DNA of 64,000 nt from DASRHT01 sp035293765 (GCA_035293765.1 DATGMF010000065.1:331688-395687), one strand, 5' to 3'; counted from the stretch's first letter, positions 17,543-26,440 are shown. The notes: generated from the letters alone by a model not told the origin. Numbers and translations: made by a program.

Positions 17543-18928
17543 ATGAGCAAGCCGGGGAAACGTCCATCTATTCTCGCCCCGTTTCTCTCTCTTCTCTTAG
17601 GGCGCAAAGCAGGAGGCGCTGCTTTACCATCAGAGCAAGCGAAGCGGCTTTTACCTGTTCCAACTGGTCTGCTCGCTAATGATAGGGATGCCTGGCACCT
17701 TCACTGGGTCAAACAGGGGCAGCCGTGGCGCTGGGAACCGGAGATCAATGCGCAACGCCAGCAAGAACTGAGTAGACGGCGTGCCATTGTGCCGGATATC
17801 AAAAAAGGAATTTATCCCTTCAGGGGAGTGAAATTGAGCCGGGCGGATGTCGAATGGTTGCTGGCAACGCATGAAAATGGGCTCGGACCGGTTGACTGGA
17901 GCGATGAAAGCCAGCGTGACCGGCTCGGCCTCGATCTGCGCGGCGCCGATTTGCGCGAGGTGAATCTCCGTGGCTTGCCAATGGCCTGCATGCTTGGCTC
18001 TCTCCGCTGGGATGACTGGAAGGTCGCTACTGTAGCACAGCGCGACATGGCTGCTATCCATCTGGAGAGAGCGACGCTCAGAGAGACTCACCTGGAGCGA
18101 GCGCGACTCAATGGGGCCTACTTATCGGGCGCGAGCTTTAGAAATGCCTACCTGGAGGATATCCATCTGCTCCAGGCTCACCTGGAGGGCGCGGACTTCT
18201 TCAGAGCTCATCTGGAGTCGGCAAGTCTCAGAGAAGCCCATTTACAGGGGGCCGATCTGCGTCTCGTCTACTTCGATCATGCCTCCAGCCTTGACAATAT
18301 GGTGCTTGGTGATGATAAATTCGGTTTTATCTCAATGGTCGATGTGCATTGGGGCGATGTCAACCTCTCTGTGATAAACTGGGCCTCGCTCAAGATGCTG
18401 GGCAATGAGAGTGTTGCGCGGCACAAAAAGAGCAGGCGGGGCAGGGTAAAGGGAGCAGGGGAGCGCATCGAGGAATACCAAATAGCCGTTCGGGCCAATC
18501 GTCAGCTTGCGGTGGTGCTGGAGAATCAGGGATTGAGCGAGGATGCGGCCCGTTTTGCCTATCGAGCGCAGTTTTTGCAAAGAAAGGTGTTGTGGAAGCA
18601 GCGTGAATTTGGCAAATGGTTCTTCTCGCTGTTGCTGGCTCTATTGGCGGGCTACGGCTATCGCATGTGGCGCATTATCGCGGCCTACCTCATCATCGTC
18701 TCCCTGTGCGCCCTGGCATACTTCCTCCTGGGCTTCTACTATGCCCCCCACCTGCCTTTACAGGTCGCATTTCTGGAGAGCATTACCGCCTTCCACGGGC
18801 GTGTTTTCTCCGGCCTATTTGCCTCAAACACCCCGCAAATCTGGGTTACCGCCTTTGAAGCCATCGCCGGACTTGTGATTGAAGGAGTTTTTATCGCGAT
18901 GCTGACACAGCGGTTTTTTGGGAAGTAA
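17543..18928 (+). CDS. Pentapeptide-repeat protein with C-terminal two-TM pore-like module
   Basis: 461 residues, AGGGAGGCACC before ATG 17543. Residues ~130-245 carry pentapeptide repeats (LRGADLREVNLRG, LERATLRETHLERARLNG), which form a right-handed beta-helix. The C-terminal ~115 residues hold two membrane segments (MWRIIAAYLIIVSLCALAYF and FEAIAGLVIEGVFIAML) with an amphipathic FLESITAFHGRVF stretch between them. That order, TM1, pore-helix-like segment, TM2, is the plan of two-TM ion channels, yet the TVGYG selectivity sequence is missing. A channel or sensor role is inferred only. Confidence 0.8.
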   Translation: MSKPGKRPSILAPFLSLLLGRKAGGAALPSEQAKRLLPVPTGLLANDRDAWHLHWVKQGQPWRWEPEINAQRQQELSRRRAIVPDIKKGIYPFRGVKLSRADVEWLLATHENGLGPVDWSDESQRDRLGLDLRGADLREVNLRGLPMACMLGSLRWDDWKVATVAQRDMAAIHLERATLRETHLERARLNGAYLSGASFRNAYLEDIHLLQAHLEGADFFRAHLESASLREAHLQGADLRLVYFDHASSLDNMVLGDDKFGFISMVDVHWGDVNLSVINWASLKMLGNESVARHKKSRRGRVKGAGERIEEYQIAVRANRQLAVVLENQGLSEDAARFAYRAQFLQRKVLWKQREFGKWFFSLLLALLAGYGYRMWRIIAAYLIIVSLCALAYFLLGFYYAPHLPLQVAFLESITAFHGRVFSGLFASNTPQIWVTAFEAIAGLVIEGVFIAMLTQRFFGK

Positions 18929-18942
18929 GTGACAGGATAAAC

Positions 18943-20049
18943 ATGGCTGAACGTACTTTAACATTGAGTGAACTGAATCGCAGCACGCTGGCTCGTCAAT
19001 TGCTTTTAGCACGAGCAGAGACGCCATCTCTTGACGCGTTGAAACATCTTATAGCCCTTCAGGCTCAACTGCCCAATCCGCCTTACATCGGTCTCTGGAC
19101 ACGTTTGCGCTCCTTTGAACGCTCCGAATTGGTCCGCCTGGTGGAAAACAGGCAGGTGGTGAGGGCAACGATGATGCGCGCTACGCTGCAACTGATGGCG
19201 GCGGAAGATTACGCTCTTTTGCGCTCCGCTCTTCAGCCTGCGCTGACCCGCTCCCTGTCCGCTTTTTTTGGCAAGCAGACGCTGCAGTTGCCCATTGACC
19301 GGTTCGTGGACACAGCCCGCGCATATATCCAGGAGCAGCCACGCACGTTCGTTGAGATACGCGCCAAACTTGCCGAACTATTCCCTGATGTTGATTCTGC
19401 CCTCTTGGCCTATGCTGTACGCATGCATCTGCCGCTTGTTCAGGTTCCCCCTGGCGGCCTCTGGGATTTTGCCGGCAGCCCCGCTATGACCCTTGCTCCT
19501 ACCTGGCTGGAGCGACCGCTTGCCGATGCTGAAGAGGGCCTGCGCAGCCTCGTTTTGCGTTATCTGGCGGCGTATGGACCGGCAACGATCAAAGACATTC
19601 AAAGCTGGTCGGGGCTGACCGGACTGAAGGATGTTGTGAAGGCATGCAAGCCGGCGTTGCGCACATTCCGCGACGAGCAGGGTAACGAACTGCTTGATCT
19701 TATCGACGCTCCCTTCCCTGATGCCTCGACTCATGCTCCTCCTCGCTTTCTCCCTGAGTTTGATAACCTGCTGCTCGCCCACGCGGACCGCAGGCGCATC
19801 ATCGCCGATAAATACCGCTCCTGTGTTTTTCTCACAGTTGGTCGCGTGCGGGCGACATTCCTGATCGACGGCTTTGTAAGCGGAATGTGGAAGATCGAGC
19901 AGGCACGAAAAACGGCCAGATTGCTGATAGAGCCGTTTCAGCCGCTCGCAACCAGCGTTCGCGCTGAACTGATCGAGGAGGGAGAGCGACTGCTTAGCTG
20001 GGTTTACAATGAAGCGGAGACGTTCGAGATTCAGGTTGTCGAAGCATGA
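18943..20049 (+). CDS. Winged-helix DNA-binding domain protein (HTH_42/YcaQ-like)
   Basis: 368 residues. The start LTLSELNRSTLARQLLLAR, then LIALQAQLPNPPYIGLWTRL, VVRATMMRATLQLM and a C-terminal FLPEFDNLLLAHADRR are hallmarks of the HTH_42 (winged helix DNA-binding domain-containing) family, which includes DNA glycosylases such as AlkX/YcaQ and AlkZ. The QxQ signature of AlkZ-type enzymes matches QAQ (near residue 39-41). DNA repair is therefore possible but not shown. It starts 14 bases after the pentapeptide gene. Confidence 0.8.
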   Translation: MAERTLTLSELNRSTLARQLLLARAETPSLDALKHLIALQAQLPNPPYIGLWTRLRSFERSELVRLVENRQVVRATMMRATLQLMAAEDYALLRSALQPALTRSLSAFFGKQTLQLPIDRFVDTARAYIQEQPRTFVEIRAKLAELFPDVDSALLAYAVRMHLPLVQVPPGGLWDFAGSPAMTLAPTWLERPLADAEEGLRSLVLRYLAAYGPATIKDIQSWSGLTGLKDVVKACKPALRTFRDEQGNELLDLIDAPFPDASTHAPPRFLPEFDNLLLAHADRRRIIADKYRSCVFLTVGRVRATFLIDGFVSGMWKIEQARKTARLLIEPFQPLATSVRAELIEEGERLLSWVYNEAETFEIQVVEA

Positions 20050-20078
20050 ATGGGGGAAAATGGAGTCATAGCAGAGCT

Positions 20079-20498
20079 TCACTCCTTCGTATTCCTGAGC
20101 AGCGACCATCCCCATGCAAGCAAATAGGCCAGTACAAACCCGAGCGCATCGAAGCCGAGATCACGGCCATCGCCATAGTTGGGCATTCTCCATGTGCTGA
20201 GAGCCTGAAAAGACTCTTCGCCCAGCGATCCCAGGAGCATTATGAGCAGGTAGAGCAGCAGGAAGCGACGCAATCGCGGTATTGAGCAGAGTACCAGTAA
20301 GCCCGCTAGCAAAAAGAGGGTAGTATGTCCAATAGCGTGTTCGCGCGCTGTAACAAAAACGCGGTCGAAAATATATCCGAAAGGCGGCCAGACCTCGCTT
20401 AACCAGTCAAAAGGGAAGAGTACCAGTATTGCTGCCAAGAGTGCTAGCCAGAGCGAATATGGCTGTGTGGCTCTCGTAACTCGCTTACACATTTTCAT
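20079..20498 (-). CDS. VanZ-like membrane protein
   Basis: 139 residues with four predicted membrane helices. The LFPFDWLSEVWPPFGYIFD, IGHTTLFLLAG and LGSLGEESFQAL blocks are VanZ-like. It is clearly paralogous to the C-terminal part of the protein at 21300-21962: LFPFSWLSKAWEPFGYLFN, VGHVTLFCLTG, LGAFAEEVIQIL. VanZ is linked to teicoplanin resistance, but most homologues have no known role. It runs opposite to the PadR unit and convergent to the winged-helix gene, 29 bases apart. Confidence 0.8.
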   Translation of the reverse strand: MKMCKRVTRATQPYSLWLALLAAILVLFPFDWLSEVWPPFGYIFDRVFVTAREHAIGHTTLFLLAGLLVLCSIPRLRRFLLLYLLIMLLGSLGEESFQALSTWRMPNYGDGRDLGFDALGFVLAYLLAWGWSLLRNTKE

Positions 20499-20926
20499 CC
20501 AGATGATCCTTCGCTATAACTACAATGTTTCCTTATACAAACCCGGTACCTTTCTCCAAGAGGCGCTTCTGAGGTTCGCACATCTGCGTTCCGGCACGAC
20601 GGTGATGAAAAATATTACCGGTATAACTATAACCATTACGGTTATAATAACATGTAAAATCAGCACTGTCAACAGCTCTGCGTCCCCTCTGCCCAGCAGG
20701 GCAACCGCGAGGGATTGCCCCTAGCCAGACGTTCAGCCGTTGGCCCAGCATCCCCTCTGCCCAGCAGGGTAATGCTTTGCGGTTGTCCTGTGGCGGTGCC
20801 CGTCATCTCCTCCACTGCAAGTGCTCATTGACGATGCAAGGAAAAGAAGATACACTGGTTCAGGGTGGTTATAGCCGCTCTGGATATACTTGCTACTAAC
20901 CCTGACTCTGGGGTAAAGGATGTCGT
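20499..20926. other. Control region between divergent VanZ-like and padR genes, about 430 bp
   Basis: Contains TATAACC-ATTAC-GGTTATA, a perfect 7-bp inverted repeat at 20628-20646, next to TACCGGTA; this may be an operator for the PadR regulator, though the distance to padR is large. At 20683-20785 two copies of CCCCTCTGCCCAGCAGGG mark degenerate members of the GTAGGGGC interspersed family. No gene. Confidence 0.45.
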
Positions 20927-21295
20927 ATGAAATCAGCAGAGAAGCCCGAAGAGATGTTACCACTCTCGCCGGCGGTGTTTCACATCCTGCTGGCTCTGGT
21001 CGATGGCGAACGGCACGGGTATAGCATCATGCAGCAGATCGCCGAGCAGACTGCCGGCACGTTACGCATCGGGCCAACCACGCTCTACCGCTCAATCAAA
21101 CAGATGCTGGCAGGCGGGCTGATCACCGAAGTTGAAGAGCGCCCGGACCCCGCGTTGGATGATGAACGCCGGCGCTATTATCGGATAACGAACTTCGGGA
21201 AGCTCGTTGCCAGAGCTGAAGCGCGCCGTCTGGAACAGGCGTTGAACGTGGCACGGCACAAAGCTTTACTGGCCCCCCATACTGATGGAGGATGA
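20927..21295 (+). CDS. PadR-family transcriptional regulator
   Basis: 122 residues. PadR-type winged helix: LSPAVFHILLALVDGERHGYSIMQQI, then the recognition segment IGPTTLYRSIKQMLAGGLI and the wing DDERRRYYRIT. PadR repressors usually control a neighbouring membrane protein or transporter. Its 3' end lies five bases from the next start, which places it in an operon with the fused prefix-VanZ protein, the likely effector or target. The inducer is unknown. Confidence 0.92.
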   Translation: MKSAEKPEEMLPLSPAVFHILLALVDGERHGYSIMQQIAEQTAGTLRIGPTTLYRSIKQMLAGGLITEVEERPDPALDDERRRYYRITNFGKLVARAEARRLEQALNVARHKALLAPHTDGG

Positions 21296-21299
21296 ATCG

Positions 21300-21962
21300 A
21301 TGCGCCATCGCCTTCCCTGGATTATTGCTTGTTCGCTGTTACTCTATCGCTGGCTGCTGGCCCTGACCCCGAGCGAGTTTGCGGATGAGTATACTGAACC
21401 GGCTCTGCAAGTTTTCCATCAGTGTTGTCGCGAAGCTTACCGTGAGCGAGGCACATGGGGAGTATTGCGCCTATGGCTGCCGACTTTCCTTGATGCGCTC
21501 CACGGCATCGTGGCTGAGCAGGGGATTACCCTCAAACGAGGCGTCCGTTCGCATCTAACCTGGCTGGTTGTGCTGGCTTTAAGCTGCGTACTCTTTCCTT
21601 TCTCCTGGCTCAGCAAAGCGTGGGAGCCGTTTGGCTATCTCTTCAATCTCATCTTCTCCACGCCACAAACCTATATCGTCGGGCATGTTACACTATTCTG
21701 CTTAACAGGGATAATTGTGCTGCTATTCATGCCCGCTCTGCGGAAGCGTGCGCGACTCTATATTTTCTGCCTGATGCTTGGCGCGTTTGCTGAAGAGGTC
21801 ATTCAGATACTCTTCAACGCCCATTCGGGCTTACACAAAGATGCACGCAATCTCCTACTGGACCTGTGCGGCGTTTTGCTTGCTCTCCTGGTATTACGTT
21901 TATTGATGGGTAAGCATTTTTTAGAAAAGAACATGAGCGATGCAACTTTAAGGAACAGGTAA
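21300..21962 (+). CDS. PadR-associated prefix domain fused to a VanZ-like domain
   Basis: 220 residues from ATG 21300 with GGAGG eight bases upstream; an earlier ATG at 21285 overlaps padR. Residues ~1-85 (YRWLLALTPSEFADEYTEPA, VFHQCCREAYRERG, LRLWLPTFLDALHG) match the short prefix found before ABC permease domains encoded next to PadR regulators. Instead of a permease, the remainder is a four-helix VanZ-like domain paralogous to the gene at 20079-20498. Function unknown; an envelope-stress or antibiotic response is a guess from PadR and VanZ. Confidence 0.75.
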   Translation: MRHRLPWIIACSLLLYRWLLALTPSEFADEYTEPALQVFHQCCREAYRERGTWGVLRLWLPTFLDALHGIVAEQGITLKRGVRSHLTWLVVLALSCVLFPFSWLSKAWEPFGYLFNLIFSTPQTYIVGHVTLFCLTGIIVLLFMPALRKRARLYIFCLMLGAFAEEVIQILFNAHSGLHKDARNLLLDLCGVLLALLVLRLLMGKHFLEKNMSDATLRNR

Positions 21963-22018
21963 AAGAAAAAGATAAGAATTCTATAGTTGGATAAAAAAGC
22001 AAAAGTAAGGACGCGATT

Positions 22019-22243
22019 ATGTTAGATCCATCCCATTTTCTGTACGACCAGAAGGCCCCGGTTGTTCTCACAGTACTTTCAGAGCGCGCCCAGGATGAGT
22101 CAATCATTCAAGATGTGTCATATGCCAGCCCTCAGGGTGGCAAGGTATCGGGCTATCTCGTTGTTGCTCGCGAGTCAAAACCCCGGGCAGGCTTGATCTT
22201 TGGGCATTGGGGCGAGGGGAATCGAGAGGAATTTTGGGCATGA
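22019..22243 (+). pseudogene. N-terminal fragment of a dienelactone-hydrolase-like protein
   Basis: 74 residues: ASPQGGKVSGYLVVA, then KPRAGLIFGHWGEGNREEFW, which is the first half of the oxyanion region of DLH/acetyl-xylan-esterase-type alpha/beta hydrolases. The frame then meets a stop. The nucleophile, Asp and His are missing. The 200 bases that follow hold no continuation; another frame (to about 22342) reads HELSAQARLDRAIFLCQQLG and resembles an unrelated tail, so a deletion or rearrangement is likely. Confidence 0.65.
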
Positions 22244-22447
22244 GCTTAGTGCTCAGGCTCGCCTTGATCGCGCCATCTTCCTCTGTCAGCAGCTTGGATT
22301 GGCTCCCCTCCCCAAAAGATCTTGCATCTGCTAGAGAGCGTACCCTCTCCAGTTCCGCTTGCGGGCTGGGCTGATGAGTAAGGATATTCCCTCAGGTGAG
22401 CAAAGAAGGATATCGGAGATTCTAGAAAAGATAAAAGGAGATTATCT

Positions 22448-22981
22448 ATGAGTACCTGGTTAGAGCAAGTACAGTCTGTCCTCTCCACCACGCCGGAGCG
22501 ATGGCAGCGACTGGTCAGCACGTTACCCGTTGATCTGCTGACACGTCCGCCTGCCGACGGAGAGTGGTCGGCGCTCAAATGCTTGCAGCATTTACTGGTC
22601 GCAGAACAGCAGGTCTTTCCCGTCCGCTTCCGCGCTTTTCTGACGGGACAGGATTTTAGCGATTTCGATCCCGACCAGCCACACCCAGACCTTGATGCGC
22701 AAACTCCTGAACAGCTTGCCGTCACGTTCGCACAATCCCGCCAGGAAAGCCTTACCCTGTTCAAGCAAGTCAAGGATGACGATCTGGCGCGGACCGTACA
22801 ACATCCCAAACTGGGTACAGTCACGCTAACACAGATGCTGCATACGTGGGCAGGTCACGACCTGATGCATACCGTCCAGGCCGAACGCGCGTTGATGCAA
22901 CCATTTATGCTCGGTTGTGGCCCCTGGCGCGCCTTCTTTCGGGATCACGAGATAGAAAAAGAGAATAGCGGGTTGATCTAG
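22448..22981 (+). CDS. DinB-family (DinB_2) protein
   Basis: 177 residues, AAAAGGAG before the ATG. Four-helix bundle of the DinB/YfiT type with the metal triad H48 (KCLQHLLVAE), H137 and H141 (HTWAGHDLMHTVQ). Such proteins bind a divalent metal and often act as thiol-dependent S-transferases, for example with bacillithiol or mycothiol. The substrate is unknown. Convergent with the secreted protein downstream. Confidence 0.88.
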   Translation: MSTWLEQVQSVLSTTPERWQRLVSTLPVDLLTRPPADGEWSALKCLQHLLVAEQQVFPVRFRAFLTGQDFSDFDPDQPHPDLDAQTPEQLAVTFAQSRQESLTLFKQVKDDDLARTVQHPKLGTVTLTQMLHTWAGHDLMHTVQAERALMQPFMLGCGPWRAFFRDHEIEKENSGLI

Positions 22982-23041
22982 ATAGATGAAGAAGAGGTAG
23001 GGGTATGAAGATCGCGTTTAAATCATTAAGGATGGGTCGAT

Positions 23042-23070
23042 GCGAGCCGGGAAACGCTTTCCCGGCTCGC
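23042..23070. terminator. Hairpin between convergent genes
   Basis: A perfect 13-bp stem GCGAGCCGGGAAA (23042-23054) with its complement (23058-23070) and a three-base CGC loop. It sits between the stops of dinB and the secreted protein and can serve both strands; a T-tract is lacking. Confidence 0.6.
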
Positions 23071-23089
23071 GTCAGCCCAGAATGCCTGA

Positions 23090-24847
23090 CTAGTCGTCCC
23101 CGCCCTCGCCCTTGCAGCCAGGTAAGCTGAAGCTACCGATGCGCGTCTGCCAGCCGCGTGCGGAAGACACCTGATAGTACTGGTTGACATACCAGAAGGT
23201 GCAGTCGTCGGTGGGGTCCACAGTCATATCTGTGTAGTCCCCCCAGCGTGTGCTCACCGTTTGCGAGCCTGAGCCATTGATCAATACTGCCTCGCCCAGA
23301 GTCATTTGCCCTTTCGGATCTTTGCGTAACCGCCCGGTGACACGAATGCCTGGAAAGACGTTCGTACCGTTGGAAACGCTATAGCCCAGAGCGATGTCGC
23401 CTTTCCTATCCATAGCAACGCTCCCCATCCAGCGATTGACGCCGTCACTGGGGGCATAGGTGCCTTGCTGGAAGAGGAAGAGCCGGCTGCCATCCCTGTC
23501 GTCATTGCCGTCGTTATTCCTGCGGATCTCATACCAGCGGACGCCAGCCACGCCGGGACTGGACTGGACCGACTGATTCGTCACCCACGTCTCGAAGTCC
23601 CCGAAGTTGCGGTACGCTAACCGGAAGGTGGGCCGCTGCCGATAGGAGAGAACATCAATCTTGTTCGTGGTGCCTGGCTGCGGGATGCAGCTACGGGTCC
23701 CAGGACTGCATGGGAAGATCGAGTCAAACTGTGCTACGGGGAGCTGTGTTGCCAGGCTGAAGGAAGCCTTAGGATTTTTGCCCCACTTCAACGAGAACTG
23801 GAAAATGTTCAACGCATCCAATGGCGCGTTATACTGGGCACCCTTGTTCATGGTTCCGACGAACAGCTCTGAGCTGTCCTCGGGCGGCAGACGGAAGCCA
23901 TCAATATCGCCTGGGAGCAAGCCATCGCCTGTCAGGAAGGGGGTGTTGCCTGGAGGAAGCAGGAACTTCACCGCGCGCGCCGTCGGGTCGCCATCGAGCA
24001 TCTTCTCGCGCTCCAATCCATAAGCGCCAATGCCGGCGAACGAATTATCGGGGGCAAACTCACGCGTGGCAAGGAAATAAGCGTTGCGCCAGATGCCATA
24101 TTTGGGATAGTCTGGGAAGTTCACCCCGGTGCTGAAGGCGTAACGGAAATAGGCGCCGGTGGGGTCACTGGTCTGGGAGACGGCAACGCAGTTGTAGAAT
24201 ATGGGTCCGCGAGTGGTAAACTGGGTGAGTATCCAGCGATCTGCGAACTTGTCGTAGAGTACGACCGGATCGCCCGACAGATCAGTGCAGTCGTTGATCG
24301 CGAAGCCGCTCCAGAGATTACCAAGTGGCACCGGACCGAGCAGCCGGGTACCCGTCTTGGAGTAGACGGCGAACGTCAGGTTCACCATCTCCACGAAGAA
24401 TTTCCGGCCAACTGCGCCGTTCGGGTCAGGTGGCGAAACCTGGAGGCCAAGTAAGTTCGCATTGTCCTGATTGGACAACCCTTCAAAGGTGAGCGACGGG
24501 CCGGAGAGGCCAGGAGAAGTCTGGGGACCAGGAGCTGTCTGAACCGCTCCGTCGCCGGTGAATCCTGTGTCAGTAGGGATCGCCCCATCATCCTCATTCT
24601 CACCTGGTATGCCCAGTAGCAGATTGGTAGAGGGTAATTGTGCCAGGTCGCGCAGGGGACGCGACGTATCAGCCGCCGCTGCGGTTGTGACCGTCGCATC
24701 CGACGCCGCCAGCGCAACTAATGGTGCCGCATGCGCAGTATGTGTTGATGCTGGTATCCCTACCAGGAGTGCGGCTATCGCGAACAAGATGGAAATCAAG
24801 CTCAACGCGATTTGTCTTGACCGTTTGGTTTTCATCCAGAGCGACAT
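23090..24847 (-). CDS. Large secreted protein, putative propeller, of unknown function
   Basis: 585 residues from ATG 24847 (AAGGAAG upstream). A signal peptide (KTKRSRQIALSLISILFA, then AHAA) directs export. The core carries blocks common in a family of secreted bacterial proteins: SPPDPNGAVGRKFFVEMVN, LSGDPVVLYDKFADRWILTQF, PDYPKYGIW, and MGSVAMDRKGDIALGYS. These look like blades with Asp/Gly turns. A cysteine pair, CSPGTRSC, lies near the middle. The C-terminus is TRWGDYTDMTVDP, a motif of the same family. No enzymatic function can be given. Confidence 0.78.
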   Translation of the reverse strand: MSLWMKTKRSRQIALSLISILFAIAALLVGIPASTHTAHAAPLVALAASDATVTTAAAADTSRPLRDLAQLPSTNLLLGIPGENEDDGAIPTDTGFTGDGAVQTAPGPQTSPGLSGPSLTFEGLSNQDNANLLGLQVSPPDPNGAVGRKFFVEMVNLTFAVYSKTGTRLLGPVPLGNLWSGFAINDCTDLSGDPVVLYDKFADRWILTQFTTRGPIFYNCVAVSQTSDPTGAYFRYAFSTGVNFPDYPKYGIWRNAYFLATREFAPDNSFAGIGAYGLEREKMLDGDPTARAVKFLLPPGNTPFLTGDGLLPGDIDGFRLPPEDSSELFVGTMNKGAQYNAPLDALNIFQFSLKWGKNPKASFSLATQLPVAQFDSIFPCSPGTRSCIPQPGTTNKIDVLSYRQRPTFRLAYRNFGDFETWVTNQSVQSSPGVAGVRWYEIRRNNDGNDDRDGSRLFLFQQGTYAPSDGVNRWMGSVAMDRKGDIALGYSVSNGTNVFPGIRVTGRLRKDPKGQMTLGEAVLINGSGSQTVSTRWGDYTDMTVDPTDDCTFWYVNQYYQVSSARGWQTRIGSFSLPGCKGEGGDD

Positions 24848-25416
24848 GTGTAACTTCCTTTCTATTCCGCCCGCCAACGCTGCTACGCGCTACCTTCGGT
24901 CAGGCGGGCGGCTAGGTAGTCCTTGTTTCAAAGAAACGCAGTGCATGATCCATGAACGGAAGCCAGGTAGATTGGCAGTCAGGCGTCACAGATTTTGTAG
25001 GCACGAAACCTAGATGAAGATCAAAAATGAGCTCCCATGAGCTGCCTGTTTTTTGTCAGGGACGCGCGAGATATTCTCAGCTCCTTACTGAGAATGCTGG
25101 ACTCTTTGAGTACACTTTTGATAGGTTAGCAGGTGAGAAGATGTGCTATGGCTTAGCATCTGTGTGATCCAAAAAATACGGTAAATCCTCAAAAGTAAGT
25201 ATAACTAAGATTTTTGCAGAATACTACCCCTTTGACATACTTGATGTATTTTCTCATGTTGTCACAATAAATCTTCTGCCGTTTCCCCTCTATAGGAGCT
25301 GCTCAAGAAATGGCCGCATAATGCCTCTCAAGGAGCTCTTTGCATGCTATACTTGTGCTATCGCTTCTTCGATGGCGAGCGCAGCACAACGACATAGTTT
25401 CATGGAGGATGGTTCG
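24848..25416. other. 570-bp region between divergent genes
   Basis: Holds structured repeat copy 4 at the left edge and otherwise AT-rich sequence. TTGACA at 25231-25236 is a perfect -35 hexamer but has no good -10 at 16-18 bases. An in-frame extension of the next gene back to 25321 has no ribosome-binding site. Nothing else seen. Confidence 0.4.
24867..24911 (-). repeat. Structured palindromic repeat, copy 4 of 5 (reverse orientation)
   Basis: CCGCCCGCC (24867-24875), 27-nt loop starting AACGCTGCTACGCG and ending TTCGGTCA, GGCGGGCGG (24903-24911): a perfect 9-bp stem with a sequence unlike the other copies. It lies just upstream of the secreted protein's ribosome-binding site, in its 5' leader. 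Confidence 0.75.
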
Positions 25417-26178
25417 ATGAATCTCATAGCAAAGCATTCACAACAGGAGAACATGGTACCTGAGCCAGTTTACCGCAAGCTTCAGCGTGCGTTTTTCGCG
25501 CTCTGTTTGCTCCTGGCACCGCTTACCCTCTCCCTCTCGTTCGCTACCTGTCCTCTCTACAACAACCCTAATTGTCCAGAGACCGGTCGAACAGCAAGCC
25601 CCGCCATCGTTGGCGCGGCTTTCCGAGATGCGAATCCTCTGTTGCTCCAGGTGTTCTTTTTTGTGACGGTCCTTGCCATCTATCTGTATCCGTTGAGCTA
25701 TATATATTTGGGTCGCCTGGCGATGAAGCGTTCTCCCTGGCTGGCTATCAGCGGGATGGTGTGCGGCTTCATCGGCAGTATCATCTGGGGCTTTCTGGCA
25801 GATGAGTTTTTCTGGATTAACATGCTGGCACAGTCAGATCTTAACGCGCATCTTCCCCAACTGCAGCATGCGTATATTACAGACGGGTGGGTGTACGCCG
25901 TGCATACTGGCTGGGTTATCGGGCATCTGTTTGGCTATGTTCTGCTGGGCATTGCTTTGTTGCGGGCACGGGCAATTCCCGGATGGGCCGCGTGGCTGCT
26001 GATCGTGAGTGCCCCCATCATGGGGCCGCTCTCCTACGGGACAGATCAGGGGCTGTTTCAAGTGCTTGGCTATGGATTGGTCTTTATTGCCAGTGTACCC
26101 GCTGCCCTGGCGATACTCAGGCGACCACATGAAAGCCAGGGGATCGCAGGTATCCAGAAAGCAGATCGGAAATCGTAA
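25417..26178 (+). CDS. DUF4386-like multi-pass membrane protein
   Basis: 253 residues from ATG 25417 (GGAGG eight bases upstream). Six to seven membrane helices are predicted: FFALCLLLAPLTLSLSF, LLQVFFFVTVLAIYLYPL, WLAISGMVCGFIGSIIWGF, VIGHLFGYVLLGIALL, WAAWLLIVSAPIMGP, LGYGLVFIASVPAALAIL. Short loops and WAAWLL resemble DUF4386-like proteins. Role unknown. Encoded alone. Confidence 0.65.
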   Translation: MNLIAKHSQQENMVPEPVYRKLQRAFFALCLLLAPLTLSLSFATCPLYNNPNCPETGRTASPAIVGAAFRDANPLLLQVFFFVTVLAIYLYPLSYIYLGRLAMKRSPWLAISGMVCGFIGSIIWGFLADEFFWINMLAQSDLNAHLPQLQHAYITDGWVYAVHTGWVIGHLFGYVLLGIALLRARAIPGWAAWLLIVSAPIMGPLSYGTDQGLFQVLGYGLVFIASVPAALAILRRPHESQGIAGIQKADRKS

Positions 26179-26301
26179 CAAGGCTTTCTAACCACCATAG
26201 AGATTTACGGGGGAGCGCCAAACCTGGATACAATCTACCATTCCAAAAACGGCAATTAACACCCTTTCGGCCAGATTATTCTGAGAGCTACACAAAGGGA
26301 A

Positions 26302-26396
26302 AAAGTAGAGAGTCGAGCAGGGGGGTAAAGGGCATGGATAGGATCATTGTGACTCAGCCGGGTCACAGCGAGATTGCAAGCTCGACTCTCTACTTT
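26302..26396. repeat. 95-bp element with 17-bp terminal inverted repeats
   Basis: AAAGTAGAGAGTCGAGC (26302-26318) is perfectly inverted at 26380-26396, with an inner TGTGAC / GTCACA palindrome. No coding capacity. Size and ends suit a MITE or a large cruciform; flanking target duplication was not obvious. Confidence 0.65.
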
Positions 26397-26440
26397 CAGT
26401 GTACAGCAAGCACCAACAAGCAAGCACTGTTAGTGGTAAA

